DNA of 64,000 nt from the NCBI GenBank assembly GCA_963851085.1, contig CAWKNX010000011.1:124001-188000 (forward strand), written 5' to 3'. The DNA is from DATFVJ01 sp963851085. Lineage in GTDB: Bacteria > Actinomycetota > Actinomycetes > Streptosporangiales > Streptosporangiaceae. The notes beneath the pieces were generated by a model. The model saw nothing but the letters and a program-made list of their open reading frames with translations. It made no database searches and was not told the DNA's origin. Made by a program: the position numbers and the translations under genes. Shown piece by piece: positions 34,900 through 43,619 of this stretch; the first letter of the stretch is position 1; every line of letters begins with the position of its first letter.

Positions 34900-35943
34900 T
34901 CAGGAAACCGGGACCGCGGTGGGTCGCCGGGTTCTCGGTGCGCGCGGTACGAGCACGTCGGTGACCGGTCTGCGTGGTGTGAGCCGCGCGTGGTCGGCGT
35001 AGCCGAGACGCAGAACCACCTGCGGGTACGCACCGCACGCGATCTCCATCCGGATCCTGTTGCGCGGGCCGGGCAGTTCGAGCGGCTGGGTGTGGAATGC
35101 CGCGCTGACGTCGCAGGCCGCCGCGTGGAGAAGTATCCGCTGGAGCGCGCGCCCGGCGAGCAGCCAGTCGAGCCGCCTGTCGCCGCGGGTGGTCAGCAGC
35201 ACGGCAGTGCCGAAGGCGTGGGCCGCCGCCGCGGGACCCGCATCGCAAGCGGGTACCTGCCCGTTCCCGAGGACGAAACTGCGGTCTGCGAATGCGATGG
35301 CGTCGGGCTGGCGGGCACGTGGGGGTACGCCGTCGCGCCGCCCGCCGCGGGCGGTGGCGACCCATCCGGCGAGTTCGTCGGCGGCGGCGGGGTCCTTGCA
35401 CATGGCGTTCTCCGCGCCGCGGATCAGTTGGGCGAGCAGGTCGCGCTTGGCCTCGTCACCGACGACCACCAGGTTCGCGTGCTCCGCGTGGGCGGCGGCG
35501 GAAAGCTCCCCGACCAGCATGGGTGGCAGATGCCTGCCGGTGAAGGCCCCGTAGTGCGTGTGCCGCTGCGCCATCGCGTGGAACAGCGATTCCTCGTACC
35601 GGTCCGGCCGGTGGAACCTTCCCCAATGGACCACGGCGAGCAGGCTGGGCTGGCGCGGATCGGGCAGCATCCGGATGTCGGCCGCGAACCCCAGGTGCCG
35701 CATCGCCAGGTACAGGTTGAAAAGTGCTGCGCCGCAACTGATGACGAGCTCGCGTCCGTCCGGATCGGTGCGTGCCAGATGACGGGAGTAGTCCGCGTAC
35801 AGCCTGATCCCATCGTCCCTGCTGACCAGATACCACGGCTGGGTGTTGTGCAGCGACGGAGCGGTGACCGCCGCACGGACGGCGAACATGTTGCCCAGGT
35901 CGCGGCGACGGTTGGGCCTCACGGTCGTGCTTGGCGTCCCCAT
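34900..35943 (-). CDS. Acg-family nitroreductase-like flavoprotein
   Basis: 347 residues, two-lobed Acg-type nitroreductase fold: AAVTAPSLHNTQPW (FMN-binding N-terminus), HLARTDPDGRELVISCGAALFNL, the RHTHYGAF motif and YPQVVLRLGYA near the C-terminus. In mycobacteria Acg proteins belong to the dormancy regulon; they bind FMN but lack classical nitroreductase activity, and their role is thought to be flavin storage or redox stress. Its neighbours (SHOCT protein, universal stress protein, hyf-like operon) fit the same theme. A GGCC palindrome lies about 58 bp upstream of the start. Confidence 0.85.
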   Translation of the reverse strand: MGTPSTTVRPNRRRDLGNMFAVRAAVTAPSLHNTQPWYLVSRDDGIRLYADYSRHLARTDPDGRELVISCGAALFNLYLAMRHLGFAADIRMLPDPRQPSLLAVVHWGRFHRPDRYEESLFHAMAQRHTHYGAFTGRHLPPMLVGELSAAAHAEHANLVVVGDEAKRDLLAQLIRGAENAMCKDPAAADELAGWVATARGGRRDGVPPRARQPDAIAFADRSFVLGNGQVPACDAGPAAAAHAFGTAVLLTTRGDRRLDWLLAGRALQRILLHAAACDVSAAFHTQPLELPGPRNRIRMEIACGAYPQVVLRLGYADHARLTPRRPVTDVLVPRAPRTRRPTAVPVS

Positions 35944-36000
35944 TCTGCTCGGCCTCCCTGTTCGTCACGTCAACCAGAGCATGGTTCCGCCACGTCCTGA

Positions 36001-36015
36001 AGGGCCGAACGGCCT
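36001..36015 (-). promoter_or_regulatory. Candidate dormancy-regulator-type palindrome
   Basis: AGGGCCGAACGGCCT (reverse complement AGGCCGTTCGGCCCT) is an almost perfect palindrome about 58 bp upstream of the nitroreductase start. It resembles the GGGnC-GnCCC architecture of DosR/DevR boxes, but only loosely, and no second copy was found upstream of the stress-protein or hyf-like genes. Confidence 0.25.
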
Positions 36016-36118
36016 GTCATGCCTCCTTTGGCGACAGCCGAGCCGGGGCACGGCCGACGACGTCACGGCCGTGTCCCGGCTGCGTGCAGGGCTGTCTGAG
36101 GCACCAGGCCAGAGGGTG

Positions 36119-36499
36119 TCAGGCGAGGATCTTGGCCTTTCCCGCCTGGAACTCGGCGTCGCTGATGACACCACGGTCGCGGAGGTCGGCGAGCTTGGCG
36201 AGCTCGTCTGCGCTGCCGCCTCCTGCCGCGTCCTTTACGTAAGCTTTGAAGGCCTCGTCCTGGGCCTGGGCATCGCGGGCCTGCCGTTCATGCATGCTGC
36301 TGCCGCGCACGATCAGGTACACCAGGACGCCGAGGAATGGCAGCACGATAATGAAGATCAGCCAGAGGGCCTTTGCCCATCCGCTGAGGTCCCGGCTGCG
36401 GAAGATGTCGAAGATGATCCAGAACAGCAGAAAGAGCCAGAGAATCCAGAGGAAGAACCACATCATCGTCAAGAACGCACTGAGCAGCGGGTACTGCAT
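36119..36499 (-). CDS. Membrane protein with phospholipase-D-nuclease-N and SHOCT domains
   Basis: ATG 36499 has GGAGGG upstream (not the longer upstream frame). 126 residues: two membrane helices (FLTMMWFFLWILWLFLLFW and KALWLIFIIVLPFLGVLVYL) of the PLDN type, then a C-terminal SHOCT motif ELAKLADLRDRGVISDAEFQ. Small proteins of this kind are common in actinobacteria next to stress genes; function unknown. Confidence 0.85.
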   Translation of the reverse strand: MQYPLLSAFLTMMWFFLWILWLFLLFWIIFDIFRSRDLSGWAKALWLIFIIVLPFLGVLVYLIVRGSSMHERQARDAQAQDEAFKAYVKDAAGGGSADELAKLADLRDRGVISDAEFQAGKAKILA

Positions 36500-36584
36500 C
36501 TCACAGCCCTCCATGGACCGGTACGCCCCTTGCGGGACATCCATTCGTGGCTGCCAAGTCTGGATGGATCATCAGGCATAGACG

Positions 36585-36601
36585 TCACCCTTATCGGGTG
36601 A
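36585..36601 (-). terminator. Small hairpin downstream of the stress protein gene
   Basis: TCACCC-TTATC-GGGTGA gives a 6-bp stem with 5-nt loop about 35 nt after the stop of the universal stress protein gene (minus strand). No long T-run follows, so it is a weak candidate terminator. Confidence 0.3.
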
Positions 36602-36637
36602 GCATCGCGGGCGCCTGCCGCGCCCGGATGGCGAGCG

Positions 36638-37093
36638 CTACGCCGCCCGCGCCCATGGTGCGGACATCAGCAGCACCGGGATGGTCGCGGAGCGCACGGC
36701 AGCGTCGGCGACGCGGCCGAGTTTGCCGCCCGCGACGCCACCTTCGCCGTGACGGCCCAGAACGAGCAGGTCGAAGCCGTGCTCGGCCGCGTAGCCGCAG
36801 AGGACGCGCGCCACGTGCCTGTCCTGCGCCAATTGCAGGCTGACCCGCGCGCCCGCCGGTGCGGCAAGCTCCGCGTGCAGCCGATCGAAGGGCGCGCGGA
36901 CCCTCTCCCCGGCCGCTTTCTCGTTCGCCGCGCGTTCGGATGCTGTCTCGGCGTGCCCCGCGGGCGGCAGTACCGCGAGCGCGACCACATGGCCCTCGCC
37001 GGCGATCGCCACAGCGGCCTGCAACGCCGCGGCGGCGTCCCTCGACGCGTCCCACCCGACGAGCAGGCGGCGAAACGGCCTGTTTGCGGACAT
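36638..37093 (-). CDS. Universal stress protein (UspA family)
   Basis: 151 residues, a single Usp domain: RLLVGWDASRDAAAAL at the N-terminus and the nucleotide-binding loop LVLGRHGEGGVAGGKLGRVADAAV. The second loop keeps a G-x2-G-type pattern, so it may bind ATP. Usp genes are typical members of hypoxia/dormancy regulons in actinobacteria. It lies just downstream of the hyf-like operon in the same direction (90 bp gap) and could be cotranscribed. Confidence 0.9.
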   Translation of the reverse strand: MSANRPFRRLLVGWDASRDAAAALQAAVAIAGEGHVVALAVLPPAGHAETASERAANEKAAGERVRAPFDRLHAELAAPAGARVSLQLAQDRHVARVLCGYAAEHGFDLLVLGRHGEGGVAGGKLGRVADAAVRSATIPVLLMSAPWARAA

Positions 37094-37183
37094 CGCCCCC
37101 CTTCCTGGACCTGGCTGGTTCCGACCCGCTGCTTCGCCCTGCGTCGCACTCGGGCGGGCTGCGAAACGCGAAGTCCGGCGAGC

Positions 37184-39544
37184 TCAGCCCAGCGCGGTCA
37201 CCACCGCGATAAGCGCGACCAGGGCGACCAGCATGTACGCAAGATAAGCGTCGAGACGGCCGGATTGAAGGCGTTTGACGGCCCGCACTATGAAAAGTAC
37301 GGGGCGCAGCACGGGCCGGTACACGGTTTCCTCGACCATTTCCACGACGTCAGATGTGTACCTGAGATGCGGGACGGCCGGTGCGCCCGGCTCACCGCCG
37401 GTGTCGGCGGGCTCTTCGAGCCTGTGCAGCTCCGCCCGGGTGAGCAGAATGCCCGCGAGGACCCTTCGCGTCGGGTTGGCGTAGCCGAACGCGGTGTACT
37501 GGTCCGTGCCGGGGGCGCCCGATGTCCCTGAGCGCCACGCGGGCACCCGCCGTACCCGCAGCATCCGGGGACCTGCGGCCAGCCAGCTGATCGCCGCCAC
37601 CACGGAAAGCAGAGTGGGCATGACGATCCACAGCCACGACGGTGACAGGATCGAGAACCCCCTGAACACCGGGCCGACCACCCATGGTGAGGTCAGCGCC
37701 CCGGTGGTTATCCGCGCGGGCACCAGCGGCACGAGGCCCGATCCGAGCAGCCGGATCTCCAGCGGGGTGAGAGCCGCGGGAGCGAGGCATCCGGCCGCGA
37801 GCACGGTGATCCCGGCCCTGCCGAGCCAGCCGTCGTCGGGTGAGCCGCCGCGGCTCGACCTGCCGGTCGCGTGCATCGGTGGGCCGAGCACGACAAGGCC
37901 GACCAGCCGCACGAACGTCACGCCGGCGAAACCCACGGTGAGCGCGACCGCCGCACCGGCCACCGCGAGCACGAGCCTGAACCCGAGGCCGGGCACCCGG
38001 AACTGCTGCATGAGCGATTCGAGCAGGAACCACTCCGACACGAACCCGGCCGTAAGCGGCAGCCCGGCGAGGGTAAGCGCGCCGACGGCGAACCCGGTGC
38101 CGTTCCAGGGGGCGCGTCGCGCAGCGCCCCGTAGCGCGTCCAGGTCGGTGGTGCCCGCCGCGGCCTCGATGCTGGAACCGGTCGTGAACAGCAGCGATTT
38201 CGCGATCGTGTGCGCGGTCAGCTGCAGCGTCGCGGCGAGCAATCCGGCCGCGACGAGACGCTGGTCGGATACTGTAGCGCCGGTCAGGGCCACGCAGAAG
38301 CCGGTCAGGATGAGGCCCGTGTTCTCCACGCTGGAATAGGCGATCACGCGCGGCAGGCTTGTCTGCACCGCGGCGTGGGCGATGCCGAGCATGGCGGTCA
38401 GCCCCGCCAGCATGAGCAGGATCCCGGTCAGCCAGCCCGGCGGCGGCCCGAGCAGTGCGAAGGTGCGCCACAGCCCGTAAAAGCCCGCGTTCACCGCCAC
38501 GCCCGCCATGATCGCGCGGGCCTGGCCGGGTGCGGCGGCGTAGCCTTGGGGCATCCAGATCTGCACGGGGACGAGGCCGACCTTGACCGCGAATCCGAGC
38601 ACGAGCAGCGCGTACGCGGTTGTCCGTGCCGCGCCTGGTGTGACATGCGTGAAGCTGGCCAGGTCGAGCGAACCCGATCGCACCGCGAGCAGCAGCAGGC
38701 CTGCCAGCAGCGAGACACCGCTGATCTTGCCGAACACCAGTGTCACGAGCGCGCCGCCCGGGCGGCCGGGCCTGCGGCGGTCGAACCCGGCGAGCAGATA
38801 GAACGCGATCGTCAGTGACTCCCAGGCGAACAGCAGGACGAATGCGTCCTGCGCGGTGATGACCACCGCGACAGACAGGAGCGTCAGCGCGCACCCCGCG
38901 CCCAGCCTCCCGCGCCTGATCGCTGGGTCTCCCGCGCCGGGGACGTCTGCGGCAGGACCGGCCACGCCGGGGACGTCTGTGCCCGGGACGTCTGTGCCCG
39001 TGACGTCCGCCAGGATGTCTGTGCCTGTGACGTCATCGCCCGGACCGTCTGCGCACTCGGGCTGGCGTGCCGCCCGGCCGGCCGCGATCAGGGACACGGG
39101 CACCGCCGCGCCGAACGCGATCAGCAGGAACAGCCCGGACAGCGGGTCCGCCGCAAGACCAACGTGACCCACCGCGGGGCCGGGCACGGCTGGGCCCGAG
39201 CCCAGCACGTGGTCAAGTCCAAGCACTGCGGTGTGTCCGGCCAGCGCTCCCGCGCCCGCCACCGCCAGGCACGCCGATCCCGCCGCCGCGAGCAGATAAG
39301 GCGCCGCGCTCATGATCAAGCCGACCGTGGTTGGCCCGTCGGGGGCGCTATAGCGCCCCCGACGGGCCAACCACCGCCTCGGGCCGTAGCGGGAGGAGCC
39401 CTGGAGAGGAAAGGATCTAGGGGCGGGAGAGGGCTGTGGGGTGGAAGATGACTGCGGGGCGAGTGCGCCGACGATGCCGGGTACGACACCAGCGATGGCG
39501 GCGACGCAAAGCAGCGCAAGCCCGGCCGCGAGTGCCGCGCTCAC
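37184..39544 (-). CDS. hyfB: Hydrogenase-4 subunit B / NuoL-type proton-pumping membrane subunit
   Basis: GTG 39544 overlaps the preceding stop (GTGA). 786 residues with about 14-16 membrane helices of the antiporter (NuoL/HyfB) family. Ion-channel residues are kept: Glu in LLFAWESLTIAFYLLAG, Lys in GFAVKVGLVPVQIW, Lys in TAHTIAKSLLFTTG. Between helix 1 and helix 2 lies a segment of about 45 residues containing a perfect 48-bp palindrome in the DNA, and after the third helix a Asp/Gly/Val/Pro repeat insertion (GTDVPGTDVPG). An alternative start at ATG 39313 would exclude the palindrome but has no ribosome site. It is the last gene of the operon. Confidence 0.85.
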   Translation of the reverse strand: MSAALAAGLALLCVAAIAGVVPGIVGALAPQSSSTPQPSPAPRSFPLQGSSRYGPRRWLARRGRYSAPDGPTTVGLIMSAAPYLLAAAGSACLAVAGAGALAGHTAVLGLDHVLGSGPAVPGPAVGHVGLAADPLSGLFLLIAFGAAVPVSLIAAGRAARQPECADGPGDDVTGTDILADVTGTDVPGTDVPGVAGPAADVPGAGDPAIRRGRLGAGCALTLLSVAVVITAQDAFVLLFAWESLTIAFYLLAGFDRRRPGRPGGALVTLVFGKISGVSLLAGLLLLAVRSGSLDLASFTHVTPGAARTTAYALLVLGFAVKVGLVPVQIWMPQGYAAAPGQARAIMAGVAVNAGFYGLWRTFALLGPPPGWLTGILLMLAGLTAMLGIAHAAVQTSLPRVIAYSSVENTGLILTGFCVALTGATVSDQRLVAAGLLAATLQLTAHTIAKSLLFTTGSSIEAAAGTTDLDALRGAARRAPWNGTGFAVGALTLAGLPLTAGFVSEWFLLESLMQQFRVPGLGFRLVLAVAGAAVALTVGFAGVTFVRLVGLVVLGPPMHATGRSSRGGSPDDGWLGRAGITVLAAGCLAPAALTPLEIRLLGSGLVPLVPARITTGALTSPWVVGPVFRGFSILSPSWLWIVMPTLLSVVAAISWLAAGPRMLRVRRVPAWRSGTSGAPGTDQYTAFGYANPTRRVLAGILLTRAELHRLEEPADTGGEPGAPAVPHLRYTSDVVEMVEETVYRPVLRPVLFIVRAVKRLQSGRLDAYLAYMLVALVALIAVVTALG
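39327..39374. repeat. Perfect 48-bp palindrome inside hyfB
   Basis: Two 24-nt arms meet without a loop; the left arm starts GTGGTTGGCCCGTCGGGGGC. The core resembles family 2 palindromes (TGGCCCGTTGGG). It is 48 bp, a multiple of three, so it leaves the hyfB frame open and encodes an Arg/Pro/Gly-rich linker. Confidence 0.92.
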
Positions 39545-40479
39545 CGCGGCGTCTCCGCACCCTCGCCCGCTGCTTCGTCGGCGCCGGTCACCCGGCCGAG
39601 CGCGAGCAGCAGCGCGTACAGCAGGCTGAACGGGCTCGGCGGCGAACCAGGCACCCACACATCCACAGGCACGACATCGCCGATGCCTCCGTGCCCGGCC
39701 CCGCCGGGCACGGCCCCGCCGGGCCCGGGCACGCTCCCGCCGGGCCCGGCCCCGCCGGGCACGCTCTCACTGGGCCCGGCCCTGCCGTAACCGGCCGCGC
39801 CGTTACCGGCCCCGCCCAGCGTGGCGTAGGACGTGGCGAGCATGCCGCCACTGACGGCATCGGTCCCAGCGGCAATCACGAGCTTCGGCTCGGGCATCGC
39901 CTCGTAGGTACGGCGCAGCGGCGCCGCCATGCCCCGCGCACCCGCGCCCGTGACAAGCAGCACATCCGCGTGCCGCGGGCTCGCGGTGAAGAAGATCCCG
40001 AGCCTGTGCACGTCGTAGACCGGATTGAGCAGCGCGAGCACCTCCCACTCGTCGGCCCCGTCTGACCCGGCGTCCACATGCCTTAGATGCACGGACCGGC
40101 CGAATGCGCGGGCCCGCTGCCGCAGGTCCGCGCGTATCCGGGCCAGGGCCTCGCCGGTCTCCGCGATCCGCGGGACGACCAGCCCGGGGCGGGTGAGCGC
40201 AGCGGAGGCCGCGCCCTCCGACCAGCCGAACACGTCTGGATGGAGCGCCACGCACCGGCCGCACTGGATGCACCTGCCCTGATCCAGCCGGATCCCGCCA
40301 ACCGCACCGCCGCCCGAGTAAATCGCACCGGTCGGGCACACCCGCGCCAGGCCGGCGGCACCGCGTGGGGACGGGTCGAGGACCTGGGCCGGGCCGCGCA
40401 GCCGTTCGGAATAAGGGTCGGGGCGGTCAGGCCAGCGCGTCGTCACCACGCCGCTGCGTAGCCCGCGTAGCACCCACAT
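39541..40479 (-). CDS. HycG/NuoB-like subunit fused to a ferredoxin domain, most Fe-S ligands lost
   Basis: 312 residues. N-terminal ferredoxin-like part: the cysteines of cluster II remain (VCPTGAI plus CIQCGRC) but those of cluster I are all replaced (LDPSPRGAAGLARV in place of C-x2-C-x2-C, and VALHP instead of CP). C-terminal NuoB/HycG domain: normal backbone motifs are kept (HLRHVDAGS, ALLNPVYDVHRLGI, TASPRHADVLLVTG, PKLVIAAG, VDVWVPGSPP) but every cluster N2 cysteine is gone: DAGSDGADEWE, AAGTDAVSGG and PGSPP replace the Cys-containing versions. A Gly/Pro/Ser-rich insertion (about residues 230-265) is encoded by 15-bp repeats. The pattern suggests selective loss of clusters, not decay. 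Confidence 0.85.
   Translation of the reverse strand: MWVLRGLRSGVVTTRWPDRPDPYSERLRGPAQVLDPSPRGAAGLARVCPTGAIYSGGGAVGGIRLDQGRCIQCGRCVALHPDVFGWSEGAASAALTRPGLVVPRIAETGEALARIRADLRQRARAFGRSVHLRHVDAGSDGADEWEVLALLNPVYDVHRLGIFFTASPRHADVLLVTGAGARGMAAPLRRTYEAMPEPKLVIAAGTDAVSGGMLATSYATLGGAGNGAAGYGRAGPSESVPGGAGPGGSVPGPGGAVPGGAGHGGIGDVVPVDVWVPGSPPSPFSLLYALLLALGRVTGADEAAGEGAETPR
39692..39790 (-). repeat. GC-rich ~15-bp tandem repeats in the HycG-like gene
   Basis: Imperfect units around CCCGCCGGGCACG repeat about six times and encode Gly/Pro/Ser/Val-rich sequence between two conserved strands of the NuoB fold. The frame is kept throughout. Confidence 0.7.
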
Positions 40480-40509
40480 TTCAGGCGGCTCCCATCTGCA
40501 AGTGCGGCT

Positions 40510-42138
40510 CTACAGTGCGGCGCCGGCGACGGACAGGCCGAAGCTCGCCTCGATGAACGGAAAGTCGGTGAGGATGTCGCCGGTGAAGACCTCGTGCATC
40601 AGAACCAGATTGTGGAACGACGCCGAACGGGGCCAGCAGCGCGTGATCCGCCCGTCACTGACACGCACGTCGTAGATGACCTCGCCCTGCGGCGCTTCGG
40701 CCCAGCCAACGGCCCGGCCGTCGGCAGGCTCGCACGGCGCCGCGACGCTGCCGCCAGCGTCAGCGAGTTCGTCGGCCGCCTGCCTGATGAGGTGGAATGA
40801 CATGCCGACCTCCGCCACCCGCACCCGCAGCCGCGCAAGCGCGTCGCCGGCTGATTGGGGCTCGGCAGGCAAGATGCCGAGCGCGGGGTAGGCGTCGTAC
40901 GGCCGGGTGAACCGTGCGTCGTCCGCGTAGCCGGACGCCTTACCGACCGGCCCGACAGCGCCGTGCTCGCGCGCCCGGTCCTCGCCCAGCGGGCCGGTGC
41001 GCCGCAGCCGGTCGAGGAAGGATGCGGTGCCCATCAGCGCGGCGGTGTCGGACGAGATGTCCCGCTCCAGCGGGTCGATCTCGGCGAAGATGTCCGCCGG
41101 GCCGGCCAGCGGCGGCCTGCTGATCCCGCCGGGAATGACCACCCCTCGGCCATAACGACTGCCGGACAGGCGACTCACCAGGCGCAGCACCCGTTCTTTG
41201 TGCCAGCCGAACCGCGCCGTGGCGACCGCGAGTCCCGCCGCGTCCGCCAGCCGGACCGCCACGTCCAGATGGTTCGCGATCCGTTCGAGTTCGGCGTGCA
41301 GGACCCGGACGAGCCGGGCGGGCCACGGCACCTCGCAGCCGGCGAGCCGCTCGATCGCGTGGCAGTAGGCGAGCGCGTGCGCGACCGAGGCGATCCCCTC
41401 GACCCGCTCCGCCAGGAGCGCGCCATCGGCCGGGCCCAGGCCTTCGAACCGTTTCTCGATGCCGCGGTGCTTGTAGAAGATCCGCATGTTCAGGTGCGGT
41501 ATGTCCTCACCCGGCGTTTCGACCAGGTACTCGATGGACTCGACCACGCCGGAGCGCACCGGGCCGTGCGGGATGGTGAACATGCCCTTGCCCGTTACGT
41601 GCCGCGGCAGGATGTGCTCGTAGCCTGCTTGCCCTGGGCCCCGACCCCCCGGCCCTGCCTGCCCGGGGGGACGACCCCCCGGACCCCCCGGCGGTGGACC
41701 CTCGGGCGCGACCGCAGCCCCAGGCCGCGGGCGCTGCGCATCCTCGCCGGTGATCGGCAGGACGAGCGGCTCGAGGCGGGGGTGGCCATCGGGCACGATG
41801 CCGAACAGGTCGTGCACTACCCGCTCGTACCAGAACGCCGCGCCGACCAGCGGCGTCACGGCCGGGTAGCTCCGCGCGCCGGGTGGAAGCAGCGCGTCAA
41901 CGGTCTCCACGCCGCTTCCGCCGACAAGCAGCGCGGAGAGCAGCACGCCACCGTCCGCGGGCCCGCCGACCGCCACGGAGCCGGACAGCGTGGAGCCGGA
42001 CAGCGTGGAGCCGGACAGCGCGGTGGCGTAGAGGCCGGCGAACCGCTCTCCGGCCGCGACCCTGGCGGCGAGCGCGCTGCCAAGCGATGCCGCGGTGGTC
42101 AGGTGCAGTGCTCCCGCTCCCGCCCCCGTCGCCGTCAT
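40510..42138 (-). CDS. HycE/HyfG-like large subunit lacking the NiFe-site cysteines
   Basis: 542 residues. N-terminal NuoC-like part (GAAFWYERVVHDLFGIVPDGHP) fused to a NuoD/hydrogenase large-subunit domain (FTIPHGPVRSGVVESIEY, EDIPHLNMRIFYKHRGIEK). The first metal motif, normally RVCGIC, reads AERVEGIASVAHALAYC; the last, normally DPCxxC, reads FIEASFGLSVAG. All four Ni/Fe ligands are therefore absent while surrounding residues are conserved, so it cannot be a hydrogenase. It may resemble complex I NuoD or the 'Ehr' hydrogenase-related complexes. Two low-complexity insertions: 15-bp repeats at 41977-42021 and a Gly/Pro-rich segment at about residues 146-172. Overlaps hyfF by ATGA. Confidence 0.88.
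   Translation of the reverse strand: MTATGAGAGALHLTTAASLGSALAARVAAGERFAGLYATALSGSTLSGSTLSGSVAVGGPADGGVLLSALLVGGSGVETVDALLPPGARSYPAVTPLVGAAFWYERVVHDLFGIVPDGHPRLEPLVLPITGEDAQRPRPGAAVAPEGPPPGGPGGRPPGQAGPGGRGPGQAGYEHILPRHVTGKGMFTIPHGPVRSGVVESIEYLVETPGEDIPHLNMRIFYKHRGIEKRFEGLGPADGALLAERVEGIASVAHALAYCHAIERLAGCEVPWPARLVRVLHAELERIANHLDVAVRLADAAGLAVATARFGWHKERVLRLVSRLSGSRYGRGVVIPGGISRPPLAGPADIFAEIDPLERDISSDTAALMGTASFLDRLRRTGPLGEDRAREHGAVGPVGKASGYADDARFTRPYDAYPALGILPAEPQSAGDALARLRVRVAEVGMSFHLIRQAADELADAGGSVAAPCEPADGRAVGWAEAPQGEVIYDVRVSDGRITRCWPRSASFHNLVLMHEVFTGDILTDFPFIEASFGLSVAGAAL
41977..42021 (-). repeat. 15-bp tandem repeat, three copies, in the HycE-like gene
   Basis: Three units of GGAGCCGGACAGCGT (plus-strand reading), last one differing by one base, encode Ser-Gly-Ser-Thr-Leu repeats near the N-terminus of the NuoC-like domain. 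Confidence 0.88.
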
Positions 42139-43616
42139 GCCAGGCCCCCGAGTTCTGCGGCGCCGCGGGCGAGCAGCGCGGTCAGGTGACCCGGCGGGTC
42201 CACCCCGAGCACGAGCAGAGCCGCGATCCCGGCCAGGACGGGAACCACCATCCAGGCGCTCGGCTCGCCCCGCGCGATGGCCGCCGTCGCCGGCCCCGGC
42301 GTGAGCAGCATCCGGTTCGTCGCTATGGACAGGCCGGCGAACGCGACAGTGACCAGGATCACGAGCACCGCGGCGGCCGTGTTCCGCGACGCGCCGAAGC
42401 CGCCGGCCACGATCTCGAACTCGCTGCGGAAGATCCCGAATGGCGGCATCGCGGATAGCGCGAGCACCGCGACAAGCAGCAGTGGGCCGCTCCAGGGGAG
42501 CAGGTCGATGCCGCCGCGGATCTCGGGTACCTGTTTGGTGCCGTACTTGCGGACGAGCACGCCCGCACCCATGAAGGCGTTTCCTTTCGCCGCGGCGTGC
42601 GCGAGCACGTGCAGCAGCACGCCGGCCATCGCCACAGGGGCGCCGAAGCTCACGCCGATCGTCAGGATTCCCATGTGCTCGACGCTGGAGTAGGCGAGCA
42701 GCCGCTTGAGGTCGTGCTGGTCGAGCAGGTAGAGCGCGGCGAGCAGGAGCGAGGCCACGCCGAACGCCAGCAGCACCGCCCGGGGGAAACCCGGCCCGAG
42801 GACGGCCACGCTGACCTGGTAGTACCGCAGGATCGCGTAGAAGCTCACCGCGAGCAGCGAGCCGGAAAGCAGCGCGGAGACCGGCGTCGGCGCCTCCGAG
42901 TGTGCGTCAGGCAGCCAGGTGTGCACGGGGAACAGGCCCACCTTGGTGCCGAAGCCGAGGACCGCGAGGACGAACGCGAGCCGGACCGCGGCGTGCGGAA
43001 GATGGCCGGCCGCCCGCAGCAGCGGCGCCAGCGTCAGGTCGTAGGACGGCCCTTCCGCGTGGGCGCCCGCCGCGTACATGAAGATCGTGGCGAGGAGCGC
43101 GATACCGAGGCCGGCCGACGCGATGAGCACGTACTTCCACGCGGCCTCGACCGCCTGGTCGGTCCCGGCGATCGCGACGAGCAGCGCCGAGATGACCGTT
43201 GTCACCTCGATCGCGATCCACAGCAGCGCGAGGCTGTTCATCAGCGGGGCGGCGAGCATCGCCCAGGCGAACAGGTTCAGCCCGGCGTAGAAGCGGCGGG
43301 CGTAGCGGGTGAAGCCGGGCGCGCGGGCGTCCTGCCGCAGGTAGCCGACCGAGTAGGCGGCCACGGCCGCGTAGAGGAATCCCGTGGCCAGCAGGAATAC
43401 CACCGAGACGGCGTCCGCTCGCACGTAGTGCCCGACCGTCACGTCACGGTGCGCCGCCGTCGGTACCAATGCGATGACCGCCGCGAAGCTCGCGGCGCCG
43501 GCCACCGCCGTCAGGGCCTGGCAGGCACGGATCGGCAGCGCGGGCAGCGCCACCGCAAGTCCCACGACGGCCGGCGCGATGAGCAGGAACCAGATGGCTG
43601 TGCTTCCCACGCTCAC
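42135..43616 (-). CDS. hyfF: Hydrogenase-4 subunit F / NuoM-like proton-pumping membrane subunit
   Basis: GTG 43616 gives 493 residues with about 14 membrane helices. Antiporter-family residues are present: Glu in LLWIAIEVTTVISALLV, Lys in GFGTKVGLFPVHTWLPDAH, Lys in HAAAKGNAFMGAG, plus HDLKRLLAYSSVEHMG. It has no obvious insertion, unlike its neighbours. It starts 3 nt after hyfE and overlaps the HycE-like gene, so stoichiometric synthesis is likely. Confidence 0.9.
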   Translation of the reverse strand: MSVGSTAIWFLLIAPAVVGLAVALPALPIRACQALTAVAGAASFAAVIALVPTAAHRDVTVGHYVRADAVSVVFLLATGFLYAAVAAYSVGYLRQDARAPGFTRYARRFYAGLNLFAWAMLAAPLMNSLALLWIAIEVTTVISALLVAIAGTDQAVEAAWKYVLIASAGLGIALLATIFMYAAGAHAEGPSYDLTLAPLLRAAGHLPHAAVRLAFVLAVLGFGTKVGLFPVHTWLPDAHSEAPTPVSALLSGSLLAVSFYAILRYYQVSVAVLGPGFPRAVLLAFGVASLLLAALYLLDQHDLKRLLAYSSVEHMGILTIGVSFGAPVAMAGVLLHVLAHAAAKGNAFMGAGVLVRKYGTKQVPEIRGGIDLLPWSGPLLLVAVLALSAMPPFGIFRSEFEIVAGGFGASRNTAAAVLVILVTVAFAGLSIATNRMLLTPGPATAAIARGEPSAWMVVPVLAGIAALLVLGVDPPGHLTALLARGAAELGGLA

Positions 43617-43619
43617 GGC

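Noticed and set aside
40510..42138. Annotation as a working [NiFe] hydrogenase or formate hydrogenlyase
   Set aside because: All four metal-binding cysteines of the large subunit and all N2 cysteines of the small subunit are absent, and no hyp maturation genes are in the window.
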